Counted from the first letter of the stretch, positions 19,142-29,128 are shown. The stretch: 64,000 nt of DNA from Chitinophagaceae bacterium (GCA_019638625.1 JAHBTK010000002.1:930001-994000); one strand, 5' to 3'. Notes: generated from the letters alone by a model not told the origin. Made by a program: numbers and translations.

Positions 19142-20034
19142 AGCTTTAGTTTTGCAATTCGTCTCCATAAAGGTTTTGTCAGCCAGTTGAAGCCATTGAA
19201 GCTTTTTACAAAATCCGCAATAGAAGCAAGCGTATACTCCGCAAACTTCACTCTAAAGTTCTTTACTGCTTCCTTATAGTATTTTTCGGGATCGCTTACG
19301 CCTATTTGCTGGAAGAAGATCTTTTTAACGTATAGTGTGCGGATAAAATAAATATTCAGCAGGATGATGATGCTGTATACGCTGGCTTTGAAGAACCCGG
19401 CTTTGCGAGTATATTTTTCCAGCCAGGCTTCCGTGTAAAATATGTGCCTTCCTTCTTCAATATGATGCAGCTCGGAGGTTTTCCGGATGACGGAAAAAAC
19501 CTTTTCGTCTTTCCTACAGTTTTTGGCATATACGTCCGCGATCATCTCGATAGTGAGCACCGACATAAATACCAGGGGCGCGGGTAAATATTTTACGGTA
19601 AAATTTCCAAAAAATTTATGCAGGCCGGTGGGTAATACAGCCACCCTGTTCAGCTTTCGAATGGCCATGCCAAACATCTCCTGGTGCCTGAATTCCTCGA
19701 TCACTTCCCTGATCAGGAACCTGTATTCAAGCGAATCGGGGTTCAATTGTAAAAGATGACGGTTAAAAAACAGGCAGGCAAGCGTTTCCGACCATGCATA
19801 CGAATACATGGCCTGCACCACCTCCAGTCTGCCCAGTTCAACCTGCTGTTCTTTTGAAAGGGTATTCCATAATGCATGTCCCTCAAGCGAGACCATTTTT
19901 TCGGGAAGGAACAGGGTATGAACCCCGGGCTCGTCTGCCCATGGCACGAATGTTTCCGGGAGCAAAGGCTTTTCCTTGCTTATCTGGATCATGCGTTCAA
20001 TGGTAGCTTCAAAGTTGGCGGAGTTTATCTGCAT
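19138..20034 (-). CDS. AurF-like diiron oxygenase
   Basis: 298-residue helical protein with the ligand set of the AurF (p-aminobenzoate N-oxygenase) family: E83 (SETLA), E113/E114 with H117 (EEFRHQE), E163 (TIEMIAD), and H190/H191, E194 and H197 (HHIEEGRHI). Such enzymes use a two-iron centre and O2 to oxidise amines or carbon. It is the first gene of the four-gene minus-strand run and overlaps the KAS III gene by four bases. A hydrophobic stretch around 213-235 may be a membrane-facing helix. The substrate is unknown. Confidence 0.82.
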   Translation of the reverse strand: MQINSANFEATIERMIQISKEKPLLPETFVPWADEPGVHTLFLPEKMVSLEGHALWNTLSKEQQVELGRLEVVQAMYSYAWSETLACLFFNRHLLQLNPDSLEYRFLIREVIEEFRHQEMFGMAIRKLNRVAVLPTGLHKFFGNFTVKYLPAPLVFMSVLTIEMIADVYAKNCRKDEKVFSVIRKTSELHHIEEGRHIFYTEAWLEKYTRKAGFFKASVYSIIILLNIYFIRTLYVKKIFFQQIGVSDPEKYYKEAVKNFRVKFAEYTLASIADFVKSFNGFNWLTKPLWRRIAKLKL

Positions 20035-20220
20035 GGGTTGATTAACCTACAATTCAAATTTTATTTTCATTTCCCGGGGATCTTTTTGCTGTTCTTCTAA
20101 ATTTACGGAAAAATTGGCGATATTACCAATAGGGATGATGACCGGGCGTATTTCCAAACTGTGGTCAACAGGACAACATCCATCAGGATGCCTGCCAAAG
20201 AGTGGGTACACCCGCCAGCA

Positions 20221-20250
20221 AAAAAAGCTGTCAACCAGTGACAGCTTTTC
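20221..20250 (-). terminator. Rho-independent terminator of the aconitase gene
   Basis: A 9-bp stem (AAGCTGTCA at 20225-20233, complement at 20239-20247) with a 5-base loop. Read on the minus strand, it is followed by six T. It separates aconitase from the diiron-oxygenase operon, whose promoter must lie in 20035-20220. Confidence 0.9.
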
Positions 20251-20269
20251 GTATTCCGGGATATTATTG

Positions 20270-22531
20270 TCAGGAAAACTGCTTTCTTATCAGGTTCAGC
20301 GCGCCTCCTTCTTTAAACCACTGTATCTGTTGCTCATTGTAAGTGTGGTTTACCGTAATGGTATCTGAACTGCCGTCTTTGTGATTTAATACGACAGTAA
20401 GGGGCGTGCCGGGGCTAAATGTTGTCAGTCCCAGGATATCGATGCTGTCATCCTCCTGTACCTTATCGTAGTCTTCCTTATTGGCAAAAGTAAGCGCCAG
20501 CATACCCTGCTTTTTCAGGTTGGTTTCGTGTATACGGGCAAAACTTCTCACCAGTATGGCCCGTACGCCCAGGTGGCGGGGTTCCATAGCGGCATGTTCG
20601 CGGCTGGACCCTTCACCGTAGTTCTCGTCCCCCACTACCACGCTTCCCACCCCGGCAGCTTTGTAAGCGCGGGCGGTGGCGGGTACCGGCCCATATTCAC
20701 CAGTCAACTGGTTCTTTACGGTATCTGTTTTTTCATTGTAAAAGTTGATGGCCCCGATCAGCATATTGTTACTGATATTGTCCAGGTGCCCGCGGAACTT
20801 CAACCAGGGACCAGCCATGGAAATATGGTCGGTAGTACATTTCCCTTTAGCCTTGATCAACAGCTTCAGTCCTTTCAGGTCTGTTCCTTCCCATGAAGCA
20901 AAAGGGGATAACAACTGCAGCCGTTGTGAAGCAGGGCTTACTATTACTTCTACTTTGCTGCCGTCTTCCGCAGGCGCCTGGTATCCGGGGTCGTCTACGG
21001 AAAAACCTTTGGGCGGCAATTCCACACCGGTAGGTTCATCCAGCATTACCTCTTCCCCATTCTCGTTTTTCAGCGTGTCTTTTAAAGGGTTAAAGGTAAG
21101 GTCGCCGGCAATGGCAAAAGCGGTAACTATTTCGGGCGAGGCTACAAACGCGTGGGTGCTTGCCAGTCCGTCGTTACGTTTTGCAAAGTTCCGGTTGAAG
21201 GAGGTGATGATAGAGTTTTTGCGGTTGGGGTCGTCAATATGCCTGGCCCATTGCCCGATGCAGGGACCACAGGCATTTGCGAGCACCACTCCGCCAATCT
21301 GGTCAAATGTTTTCAGGAACCCGTCTTTTTCAATCGTATAACGAACGGTTTCGCTTCCGGGGGTGATGGTGAACTCTGCTTTTGTTTTCAGGTTTTTATC
21401 TATTGCCTGCTTTGCCAGGGAGGCAGAGCGGCTGATATCTTCATAGGAAGAGTTGGTGCAGGAGCCGATCAATGCTACTTCCAGTTTTTCGGGCCATTCG
21501 TTGGCTTTTACGGCTTCCGCAAATTTGCTGATGGGCCATGCCAGGTCGGGTGTGAAGGGCCCGTTTACATAAGGCTCCAGTTCATTCAGGTTGATTTCAA
21601 TTACCTGATCGTAATATTTTTCGGGGTTGGCATATACTTCCGCGTCCGGGCGCAGGTGTTCTTTTATTCCGTCTGCCAACGCCGCTACTTCTTCACGACC
21701 GGTAGCTTTCAGGTAAGCGGCCATTTTTTCGTCGTATGCAAAAACGGAACAGGTAGCGCCTATTTCCGCACCCATATTACAAATAGTGCCCTTTCCAGTA
21801 GCGCTCAGGCTGTCGGCGCCTTCTCCAAAATACTCCACAATGGCGCCGGTTCCGCCTTTTACGGTAAGTATGCCCGCTACTTTTAATATCACATCCTTGG
21901 CAGATGCCCAGCCACTCAGTTTCCCGGTGAGCTTTACCCCGATCAGTTTCGGCATTTTCAATTCCCAGGGAAGCCCGGCCATTACGTCTACCGCGTCAGC
22001 GCCCCCCACTCCTATCGCTACCATTCCAAGCCCGCCGGCATTGGGGGTGTGAGAGTCGGTCCCGATCATCATACCACCGGGGAATGCATAGTTCTCCAGC
22101 ACCACCTGGTGAATGATGCCGGCGCCCGCTTTCCAGAAACCGATACCGTATTTATTGGAAATAGAGGCAAGAAAATCATATACCTCCCTGTTTACATCAA
22201 TGGCGGTGGCCAGGTCCTCGGCGGCGCCTACTTTCGCCTGTATCAGGTGGTCGCAGTGTACTGTGGAAGGAACTGCTACCCTGGTTCTGCCGGCGGTCAT
22301 AAACTGCAGCAAAGCCATCTGGGCGGTAGCATCCTGCATCGCCACCCGGTCGGGGGCAAAGTCAACATAATCCTTCCCTCGCTCATATGCCCGGCTGGCA
22401 GGCTCAAACAGATGGGAGTATAAAATTTTTTCTGCCAGTGTAAGAGGGGTGCCGGTTAACTTACGGGCAGCTTCAATTTTAGAAGGCATGCCTGCGTAGG
22501 TTTTTTTGATGAGATCGAGATCGAAAACCAT
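20270..22531 (-). CDS. acn: Aconitate hydratase, mitochondrial type
   Basis: Converts citrate to isocitrate in the TCA cycle with a [4Fe-4S] cluster. The 753-residue length and start ([19 protein letters not shown]) match the mitochondrial-type family, not the longer AcnA or the differently ordered AcnB. Visible signatures are [36 protein letters not shown] (first cluster cysteine) and [11 protein letters not shown] (the other two). The swivel domain carries [16 protein letters not shown] single-gene unit. Confidence 0.97.
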   Translation of the reverse strand: MVFDLDLIKKTYAGMPSKIEAARKLTGTPLTLAEKILYSHLFEPASRAYERGKDYVDFAPDRVAMQDATAQMALLQFMTAGRTRVAVPSTVHCDHLIQAKVGAAEDLATAIDVNREVYDFLASISNKYGIGFWKAGAGIIHQVVLENYAFPGGMMIGTDSHTPNAGGLGMVAIGVGGADAVDVMAGLPWELKMPKLIGVKLTGKLSGWASAKDVILKVAGILTVKGGTGAIVEYFGEGADSLSATGKGTICNMGAEIGATCSVFAYDEKMAAYLKATGREEVAALADGIKEHLRPDAEVYANPEKYYDQVIEINLNELEPYVNGPFTPDLAWPISKFAEAVKANEWPEKLEVALIGSCTNSSYEDISRSASLAKQAIDKNLKTKAEFTITPGSETVRYTIEKDGFLKTFDQIGGVVLANACGPCIGQWARHIDDPNRKNSIITSFNRNFAKRNDGLASTHAFVASPEIVTAFAIAGDLTFNPLKDTLKNENGEEVMLDEPTGVELPPKGFSVDDPGYQAPAEDGSKVEVIVSPASQRLQLLSPFASWEGTDLKGLKLLIKAKGKCTTDHISMAGPWLKFRGHLDNISNNMLIGAINFYNEKTDTVKNQLTGEYGPVPATARAYKAAGVGSVVVGDENYGEGSSREHAAMEPRHLGVRAILVRSFARIHETNLKKQGMLALTFANKEDYDKVQEDDSIDILGLTTFSPGTPLTVVLNHKDGSSDTITVNHTYNEQQIQWFKEGGALNLIRKQFS

Positions 22532-22620
22532 AGTAGTAGTAATTTTTTAATTTTTTTGACCTTTAAGCCAATTAACCCGTGTAGTGGAAGGGTTTACACC
22601 CTGACTTATAAAAAGTTGCA

Positions 22621-22628
22621 CAAATTTA
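22621..22628 (-). promoter_or_regulatory. Probable -7 promoter element for aconitase
   Basis: TAAATTTG on the minus strand matches the Bacteroidota -7 consensus TAnnTTTG exactly and lies about 90 bases before the aconitase start. No clear TTTG -33 partner at the usual spacing is visible, so this is tentative. Confidence 0.35.
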
Positions 22629-22696
22629 TCGAAAAAATGCTGTTTTCATAACAAGGCGGGGTTAATACCGTTATTAATTTTTTATAATTTAGCAGT

Positions 22697-22915
22697 ATGA
22701 ACCGATTCAAGCACTTTATCGAATGGCAGGTGTTTGGCGTTTGCTCTTATATAGGAGATAGAATTGGAATAGCTACCACCACCATTCGTAAACACTTTAT
22801 CTATATTTCCCTCCTTACAATGGGGTCTCCTATTGTTATATATATGTTCATCGCCTTTTGGGTGAATTTTAAGAACTATGTCTGGAGCCGCAGAAGGAAC
22901 CCAATAAAAGAATAA
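22697..22915 (+). CDS. Small PspC-domain membrane protein
   Basis: 72 residues. The pattern FGVCSYIGDRIGI followed by a membrane helix (YISLLTMGSPIVIYMFIAFWVNF) and a basic tail is that of stand-alone PspC proteins, which sit in the inner membrane and are linked to envelope stress. The gene faces the end of RNase III 21 bases away. Confidence 0.8.
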   Translation: MNRFKHFIEWQVFGVCSYIGDRIGIATTTIRKHFIYISLLTMGSPIVIYMFIAFWVNFKNYVWSRRRNPIKE

Positions 22916-22936
22916 ACCGCCCGGGATATCAGGTTT

Positions 22937-23698
22937 TCAGAGACCGATCTTTTCTACGGCAAGTTGTGAAGCAATCTGGCTGGCGTCTTTTTTGTTAAAA
23001 GCCTTTCCTTCAGCGATCAGTTCCCCATCCACCATAGCGCCTACCGTAAACAGCCGGCGGCCGTTCTCAAAATGTTCGTTCAGGGTTTCAAACTCCAGGT
23101 TTTTCCCGTTTTTATTGGCCCAGCCATAGAGTTTATTCTTGTGGTTTATTTCCAGGATTTCCAGGTCTTCCACAAACATGTAGGGCGTGATGATCCGTTT
23201 AAATACCCATTGTTTGGTGGGATTGTATCCCTTGTCCACATATACGGCGCCTACCAAAGCTTCCAGGGTATTTCCAAAGATCTGGCTCACTTTTAATGAA
23301 CCGTCGTTTTTATTGTAAATCGTAATTTTCTTCAGCCCCATTTTCACCGCGATCTCATTAAGGGTCTGGCGGTTAACCATCTTGCTCCTCATTTCCGTAA
23401 GAAAGCCTTCTCCCCTGTAAGGATAGCGTTTAAACAGGTAGTCTGCCACAATACCGCTCAGTATGGCATCACCCAGGTATTCCAGCCGCTCATTGTTTTC
23501 ATCAGCCCCTTCTTTTACCGAACGATGACTCAGGGCTGTTTTGTAAAGGGATAGCGTGCCGGGTGCGAATCCGAGTACATTGCACAACTGTTTATAAAAG
23601 GTCCTGCTGGTTTTATCAACCCCCAGATATTGAATAAAATAACGCACTAGAGCCAAAACGAAGTATTTAAACTGTAATACAAATGTAAGGGAACTCAT
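22937..23698 (-). CDS. rnc: Ribonuclease III
   Basis: Cleaves double-stranded RNA in rRNA and mRNA processing. The catalytic motif NERLEYLGDAILS is visible, with the second acidic site in FGNTLEALVGAVYVDKG. The C-terminal 70 residues form a dsRNA-binding domain (NKKDASQIASQLAVEKI). I use the ATG at 23698 (253 residues); 23713 is also possible. The hydrophobic N-terminal extension before the nuclease domain is longer than in E. coli. Here rnc is not next to fabF, its common neighbour in this phylum. Confidence 0.95.
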   Translation of the reverse strand: MSSLTFVLQFKYFVLALVRYFIQYLGVDKTSRTFYKQLCNVLGFAPGTLSLYKTALSHRSVKEGADENNERLEYLGDAILSGIVADYLFKRYPYRGEGFLTEMRSKMVNRQTLNEIAVKMGLKKITIYNKNDGSLKVSQIFGNTLEALVGAVYVDKGYNPTKQWVFKRIITPYMFVEDLEILEINHKNKLYGWANKNGKNLEFETLNEHFENGRRLFTVGAMVDGELIAEGKAFNKKDASQIASQLAVEKIGL

Positions 23699-23837
23699 GC
23701 AGAACGTGAACACCTGTTGCTATAACGCACAGTTGATGGTAATATTTTTCTCCCTTCAACTAAGAGGCCTGCTGCAAAAGTTTGCGGCCAACACAACACA
23801 ATAACCTTATTTTTGTTTATACAAGAAATTTGAGTTT

Positions 23838-24353
23838 ATGGATAATACTACCATCATAATTCTTGCTGTTGTAATTATAGTATCGGTATTTGGCGCTTAC
23901 CTGCTGGTGTACCGGAAAGATATCAAAGGGCTTAAAAAAGAGGAAACCAAAGCCGGTTATGACAAGTCCCTGCAACTGCAGGCCTATGAAAGGCTGGTTA
24001 TCCTTGCAGAAAGAATATCGTTGAGGAATTTAATAGGCAGGGTGTCGCCAACGGGCACTGCGCTTGCATACCAGGCGGCGCTCGTAGATACCATACGCCA
24101 GGAGTATGACTACAACCTGTCGCAGCAACTGTACGTGTCATCGCAGGCCTGGCAGGCGGTAAGCAGCCTGAAAGAGCAGAATATATTCATTCTGCACCAG
24201 TTGTCGGGCTTGCTGCCCCGGGAGGCAACAGGCGCTGACCTGGCAAAAAAAGTACTGGAACTGCTGGATAGCGATCCCAAAACTTCTTTACATACAGTAG
24301 TACTGGAGGCATTGAAATTTGATGCCGGCAAGCTGCTGAAAAATAAAAATTAA
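23838..24353 (+). CDS. Conserved Bacteroidota membrane-anchored protein of unknown function
   Basis: 171 residues. One N-terminal membrane helix (TTIIILAVVIIVSVFGAYLLVY) is followed by a soluble helical domain (LQLQAYERLVILAERISLRNLIGRV, and IRQEYDYNLSQQLYVS). It resembles a conserved family of the phylum, possibly the one now called DUF7935; I am not certain of the name. It lies 19 bases before the M28 peptidase gene, so the two are probably co-transcribed. Confidence 0.75.
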   Translation: MDNTTIIILAVVIIVSVFGAYLLVYRKDIKGLKKEETKAGYDKSLQLQAYERLVILAERISLRNLIGRVSPTGTALAYQAALVDTIRQEYDYNLSQQLYVSSQAWQAVSSLKEQNIFILHQLSGLLPREATGADLAKKVLELLDSDPKTSLHTVVLEALKFDAGKLLKNKN

Positions 24354-24372
24354 TTACCTGAATAACCGGGCA

Positions 24373-25659
24373 ATGAAAAGAATCGTACTGACTGCTTTTT
24401 GTATTGCTGCTTTTTTGCTGCACCTGCAGGCACAAAAGGTAGACAAATTGATCAAAGTAAAAAATGTTCGTAAAGTTGAGACCAAACTGGCGGCAGACGA
24501 TATGCAGGGGCGTGCTGTATTTACCGCGGGCATAGAAAAAGCGGCTGCATTTATTGCGGCCGAGTTTAAAAAAGCCAAACTGAAGCCGCTGGAAACCGGC
24601 AGCTATTTCCAGGAATTTGAGCTGGTAGCGCCCAGACAGGAGAGCGCTGTTGGTAGCATTAACGGGGAAACAGTAGAAGAAAAAGATATCGTCGCCATCA
24701 CTACCCGGGAAAAACTGGCAATAAATGATCAGTCCGGCTTTAAAACAGCATCCATAAAGGCAGAAGACAACCTGTTCCGGACAGCTTATTCTTTTATAAG
24801 ATCATCCGAGAATACCATAGTGTGGGTGAATAAGGCCCATGCCGGCAGCTTTGAAAACCTCCACCGTTTTAAGCGCGAAACGTTTGAAAAGGAAACAAGC
24901 GTACTGTTCATCTTAACCGATACCACACCCGCCACTTATTCTTTCGAGGTCCATCATAATATCGTTCATAAGAAATTAAAGAACGTAGTAGGCATCCTGC
25001 CGGGTAAAAGTAAAAAAGACGAGTACGTGATCTTTTCCGGGCATTATGACCACCTAGGCATCGGCAAGCCAAACGAACAGGGCGACTCCATTTTTAACGG
25101 CGCCAACGACGATGCGGCGGGCATCACAGCAGTTATATCCCTGGCAAATTATTTCAGGCGTATAAAGGATAACGAGCGCACCATTATATTTGCCGCCTTT
25201 ACGGCAGAGGAAACCGGGGGATACGGGTCGCAGTATTTTTCGCAGCAATTCAACCCGGACAAAGTGGTAGCAATGTTTAATATCGAGATGATAGGCACCG
25301 ATAGTAAGTGGGGGAAAAATTCAGCCTATATAACCGGCTACGAAAAATCCGATATGGGGCAAATACTCGAAAGAAATTTACAGGCAACCGGCTTTAAGTT
25401 TTATCCCGATCCCTACCCGGATCAGCAGTTATTCTATCGTTCGGACAATGCCACACTGGCGATGCTGGGGGTGCCGGCCCATACCATTTCCACATCAAAA
25501 ATGGACAGTGAGCCCTATTATCATACCCAGGATGACGAAGTAGAAACGCTGGACCTGGAGAACATGACGGAGATCATCAAAGCCATCGCCCTTAGCGCAA
25601 GAAGCATTGTGGCCGGACTTGATACTCCCACCCGGGTAAACACCAGCCAACTCCGGTAG
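24373..25659 (+). CDS. Secreted M28-family zinc aminopeptidase
   Basis: 428 residues with signal peptide MKRIVLTAFCIAAFLLHLQAQ. The two-zinc site of family M28 is visible: the H-x-D of SGHYDHLGIG near residue 223, the bridging aspartate in NGANDDAAGITA, the EE pair of FTAEETGGYGS, and later ligands in FNIEMIGTD and ISTSKMDSEPYYHTQDD. It probably releases N-terminal amino acids from peptides outside the cytoplasm. The 155 bases after it, up to the convergent gene at 25815, hold nothing recognisable. Confidence 0.92.
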   Translation: MKRIVLTAFCIAAFLLHLQAQKVDKLIKVKNVRKVETKLAADDMQGRAVFTAGIEKAAAFIAAEFKKAKLKPLETGSYFQEFELVAPRQESAVGSINGETVEEKDIVAITTREKLAINDQSGFKTASIKAEDNLFRTAYSFIRSSENTIVWVNKAHAGSFENLHRFKRETFEKETSVLFILTDTTPATYSFEVHHNIVHKKLKNVVGILPGKSKKDEYVIFSGHYDHLGIGKPNEQGDSIFNGANDDAAGITAVISLANYFRRIKDNERTIIFAAFTAEETGGYGSQYFSQQFNPDKVVAMFNIEMIGTDSKWGKNSAYITGYEKSDMGQILERNLQATGFKFYPDPYPDQQLFYRSDNATLAMLGVPAHTISTSKMDSEPYYHTQDDEVETLDLENMTEIIKAIALSARSIVAGLDTPTRVNTSQLR

Positions 25660-25814
25660 CGCCCGGGGTATTTTTTCAATATGAACGCCGTATACCAGGG
25701 ACATGCGGTACTAAGGTTCCGGTGTTTTTCACCAACCTGTATGGTTTGGTTTGTCCGGTAAGTTTCCCTGTTCTATCCAGCCTTAATTTAGTAAACAACA
25801 TTTGAAGTATGACC

Positions 25815-26954
25815 TCAGTTTTTTAATAGTTTCTTCAAATAGTTATTCAATTCCGCACCTCTTAGGTTTATGGCAATGATTATTCCATCCTGACTAATGA
25901 GGTAGTTATTCGGTATGCCAGAGACCAAGTATAGATATGTTGAAACTCTCATATCTTCATCCCGGAGAGAGACCCAGGACATCCTGTCCTTATCCATTGC
26001 ATTTTGCCAGGTTTTCTTGCTTCTGTCCTGACTTACCGAAATGATCTCAAAGCCAGCGTCTTTAAATTCATGGTAAATTGCAGAATAATTTTTATGCTCT
26101 TTCCGGCAGGGTCCGCAATTGGCCGCCCAAAAGTCCAGCAAAACCAACTTCCCTTTAAAATCGCTGAGAGAAGCAATCTTTCCTGTAGAATCAGGAAGGG
26201 AAAAGTCATAGGCCATATCACCTGTTTTCAGTCTTGAGTTAACTGCAATATGATCAAGGTAATTTTTGACTTGTTCCCCATGAGTAGTGTTTTTTAAGCT
26301 ATCACTTAATGAATTATAAAAAGCGGCGGCATATGATTTTGGCACCATTTCCGGCAGCCACTTCACAAACCATGAATACTCATAGACGGAAATGAATAAA
26401 TCAGGATTCCGGAGACAATAGTCCAATCGGTATTTATTTAAAAAATGTACATAAGATATAGCTTTCAGTTCATTGAGTTCGGCAGTTGCTGATTCAGATT
26501 GTATTTGTGAAAGCGAATCTATACGCTTTGACAGGTCATTCAGGTTGTTTCGAACATAGTTTTTCATTCGTTCGTTTTCATCTTGCCGTGAATAACCCGA
26601 CACATTGCAATATTCAAAATTACCCTTTTCCCCTACCAGGGTCATTTTCTTATTATCGACCCAGACAAATACAGATTCAAATGTCCGGGGATCAAAGTTT
26701 CCAGTAATCTCCGGCCGGATTCGAATGGAAAGCAATACCGGCTCCGTCAATTTTTTTTCGATCTTAAATTTACCATCAATCATATAAAGCACCTCTTCAT
26801 TTTCCATATCTGTTTCGTGGTTGGGACTGATGACATTCAGGATCACCTTTACCCTCCCCTCATAACCTTTCACAAAGCCGTCTAATTCAAGCTTGTCTTG
26901 GGCAATAGCAAAATTACAGAGCAGTAGTAATGAGTATGCGAGGAGCTTCTTCAT
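25815..26954 (-). CDS. TlpA/AhpC-type thioredoxin-fold protein with N-terminal DUF4369-like domain
   Basis: 379 residues with a signal peptide ending in FAIAQ. Residues 20-110 look like the beta-rich DUF4369 domain (LDGFVKGYEGRVKVILN...). The C-terminal 140 residues form a thioredoxin fold with the redox motif C-G-P-C at 280-283 (FWAANCGPCRKEH). It is a probable periplasmic thiol-disulfide oxidoreductase. It lies 36 bases after the M56/BlaI pair on the same strand and may be part of that operon. Confidence 0.88.
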   Translation of the reverse strand: MKKLLAYSLLLLCNFAIAQDKLELDGFVKGYEGRVKVILNVISPNHETDMENEEVLYMIDGKFKIEKKLTEPVLLSIRIRPEITGNFDPRTFESVFVWVDNKKMTLVGEKGNFEYCNVSGYSRQDENERMKNYVRNNLNDLSKRIDSLSQIQSESATAELNELKAISYVHFLNKYRLDYCLRNPDLFISVYEYSWFVKWLPEMVPKSYAAAFYNSLSDSLKNTTHGEQVKNYLDHIAVNSRLKTGDMAYDFSLPDSTGKIASLSDFKGKLVLLDFWAANCGPCRKEHKNYSAIYHEFKDAGFEIISVSQDRSKKTWQNAMDKDRMSWVSLRDEDMRVSTYLYLVSGIPNNYLISQDGIIIAINLRGAELNNYLKKLLKN

Positions 26955-26990
26955 ACATTCAACGATTGTTTATACGCCGGCCGGTTGACA

Positions 26991-28721
26991 CTATTTTTTG
27001 GTTGTAATGATTATGGCGCCTCGTTGTGCCTTTTTCCCATAAAACTTAATTGCTTCTGTTCCTTTCAGCACATCTATGCTTTTGATATCATCGGGGGCAA
27101 TTTTCTTTATGCGCTTCTGGCTGACAGGTTCTCCGTTTAATACGTAAAAGACATTCTCCGGCAGGTTCTCCTGTAGTTTTCTTTTCGCATTTCCATCAAC
27201 CTCTTCAATCAATCGGATGGCTAACTGATTGTCAACAGGTCTTGTTGAATCAACATTCTTCAAAAATCCCGGGTTTACCACTTCTTTTTTTTCAGGCAGG
27301 ATTATAACATCCGTATTCCCGGCGTTTTTTGTTTCGATCATTATTACTCCGTTCTCCCCCTCAGGCCCGTACAGTGCTTTCACTTCAGGCGTTTTGAGAA
27401 CTGACATATGTTCTATTTTCTGTGGGTCAAGGGTTTCAACCATCTCCAGCTCCACACGCTGCCCGTCAAGAACATATAAAGGCTGCTTGTCTGCAGAGTC
27501 CCTAAACCGGAGGGTAATAGGACGTGTAGATATTTCTTTTTTTGTTTTGATTTCTATCACGCCATTTCCTCCCTCCCTGCCGTAACGGGATATGGCATTT
27601 TCTCCTTTTAACACCGTTATGCTTTCTATATCATCCGGGTTTACCGATTCTTTGCCGGCTGGTACCCCGTCTATAACAAAAAGCGGGTTCTTTGCGGAAC
27701 TGTCTGTGGATAGTATAAGGGTTTTCACTTTAGGTGTGGTATCCTTTTTTTGTTCCCGGAGCTGGTCGGCAGTTACTTCAACTATTACTATGGTATCTGT
27801 CTTTTTTACCTTCACAGGAGGTATTCCGGTGATCAGGTTGTTCTGAACCGGCTTTTCGGTATTCGTCCTGAAGGACAACAACAATACCGCGATAACAGGA
27901 AACAGGAAAGCAAACCGGGCCAGGTGTATGCGGGCCGTTTTAAAAGAGTTCATCATAACAATACGTTTTTTAAGAGAAGAAAAATTAAAATGATTGGTGA
28001 AAACGAAGTGGCGGTTGCCGATCACTTTCAGTAACAGGTATTGATATTCTTTTTTATCGATACCGCTTTGCAGCACCTTGTCATCCGCGATGAACTCAAG
28101 GTTCTGCCGCACATTGTGGCGCAACAGCCAGGCAAACGGGTTAAACCAGTTGAGTATGCATAACAGCTCGCACCATATAATATCTATGCTGTGTTTTTGC
28201 CGCGTATGTACAAATTCGTGCCGGATGATCTCTTCCAGTTCCATGCCGGTGTGCAGATCCGTATTTACAAAAATGGCGTTGCCAAAAGAAAAAGGCATGA
28301 CTTTGTCGTCAAGCTGGTAAATTTTTGTGCCGCCTGCCGAGATCAATTGAGCTTTAGACTTTATCCTCGCGAATGCCAACAGCTTCACCCCCAGCCTGCC
28401 CAGTAAAAGCAACGAACCCAGAACAATACCGGCTATAATCCAATGCCAGCCGGTGAGCGTTTCGAAGAAAGAGGTGCTTTCTGCGGCACGGAGGCTCATC
28501 ACAGGGATCCACTGCACAATACCGGATTCATGCAGGTTCTGCTTCTGCAGCGAAGGCATGATATTGATTACCGGTATAATAAAACTTAATGCCGTATACC
28601 CGAGCAAGTACCACCGGTTCCAGTTGTAAAAGGTAAGCCGGCGCAACAGCAACTGGTAGAAAATATAAACAACCGCCAGGCAGATATTGAGCTTTATAAT
28701 ATATTCCAGGAATACAGGCAT
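26991..28721 (-). CDS. BlaR1-like M56 metallopeptidase with three TonB-plug-like repeats
   Basis: 576-residue membrane sensor protease. Membrane helices lie at about 5-25, 38-55, 92-118 and 268-285. The cytoplasmic zinc site HEFVH is at 168-172 with E209 (NLEFIADD) as third ligand. The periplasmic part has no penicillin-binding domain. Instead it carries three related units at 346-394, 414-464 and 524-575, each of the form (F/Y)V(I/L)(D/N)G...I.....VLK....... (Y/F)G....(N/R)G.I.I.T, like the plug of TonB receptors. In this class the protease inactivates the partner BlaI repressor encoded 24 bases upstream. Confidence 0.9.
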   Translation of the reverse strand: MPVFLEYIIKLNICLAVVYIFYQLLLRRLTFYNWNRWYLLGYTALSFIIPVINIMPSLQKQNLHESGIVQWIPVMSLRAAESTSFFETLTGWHWIIAGIVLGSLLLLGRLGVKLLAFARIKSKAQLISAGGTKIYQLDDKVMPFSFGNAIFVNTDLHTGMELEEIIRHEFVHTRQKHSIDIIWCELLCILNWFNPFAWLLRHNVRQNLEFIADDKVLQSGIDKKEYQYLLLKVIGNRHFVFTNHFNFSSLKKRIVMMNSFKTARIHLARFAFLFPVIAVLLLSFRTNTEKPVQNNLITGIPPVKVKKTDTIVIVEVTADQLREQKKDTTPKVKTLILSTDSSAKNPLFVIDGVPAGKESVNPDDIESITVLKGENAISRYGREGGNGVIEIKTKKEISTRPITLRFRDSADKQPLYVLDGQRVELEMVETLDPQKIEHMSVLKTPEVKALYGPEGENGVIMIETKNAGNTDVIILPEKKEVVNPGFLKNVDSTRPVDNQLAIRLIEEVDGNAKRKLQENLPENVFYVLNGEPVSQKRIKKIAPDDIKSIDVLKGTEAIKFYGKKAQRGAIIITTKK

Positions 28722-28745
28722 TGTATCGATTTGAGATTGAGAATA

Positions 28746-29108
28746 TTATTTCTTGCTTCCTTTTTCTATCATTTTTACGATCTCCTTTAGTTCGCGGGCG
28801 GACAGCTTCTTTTGATCCACAAAAAAGTTAACCAGTTCCTTATAGGAGTTGCTGAAATAGTCCTTCACAACATTCCCCATGAATTTTTTCTTGTATTCTG
28901 TCTCAGGGATCGCGGGTTTGTAAACATAGGTGTTGCCAAACAGGCGCCCCGTTATATATCCTTTTTTTTCCAGGTTTTTTACCGTGGATGCCATGGTAGT
29001 ATAGGGCCCGGGATTATCCATCTGCTCCATAAAAGCCTTAACATGTCCCTCGCCAATCTTCCAGATGGCGATCATCAATTGTTCTTCCTGGGCGGTAAGT
29101 TTTGTCAT
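28746..29108 (-). CDS. BlaI/MecI/CopY-family repressor
   Basis: 120-residue winged-helix repressor (LTAQEEQLMIAIWKIGEGHVKAFMEQM, then the recognition-helix region TMASTVKNLEKKGYI, then a dimerisation helix). It is partnered with the M56 protease downstream, as in bla/mec-type circuits where proteolysis of the repressor releases the operon. The palindrome 21-39 bases before its start is a likely autoregulatory operator. Confidence 0.92.
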   Translation of the reverse strand: MTKLTAQEEQLMIAIWKIGEGHVKAFMEQMDNPGPYTTMASTVKNLEKKGYITGRLFGNTYVYKPAIPETEYKKKFMGNVVKDYFSNSYKELVNFFVDQKKLSARELKEIVKMIEKGSKK

Positions 29109-29128
29109 TATTACGAATTTTAAGGCAA

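Noticed and set aside
21152..21886. 244-residue plus-strand open frame
   Set aside because: It is fully antisense to the well-supported aconitase gene, and its composition is that of a shadow frame.
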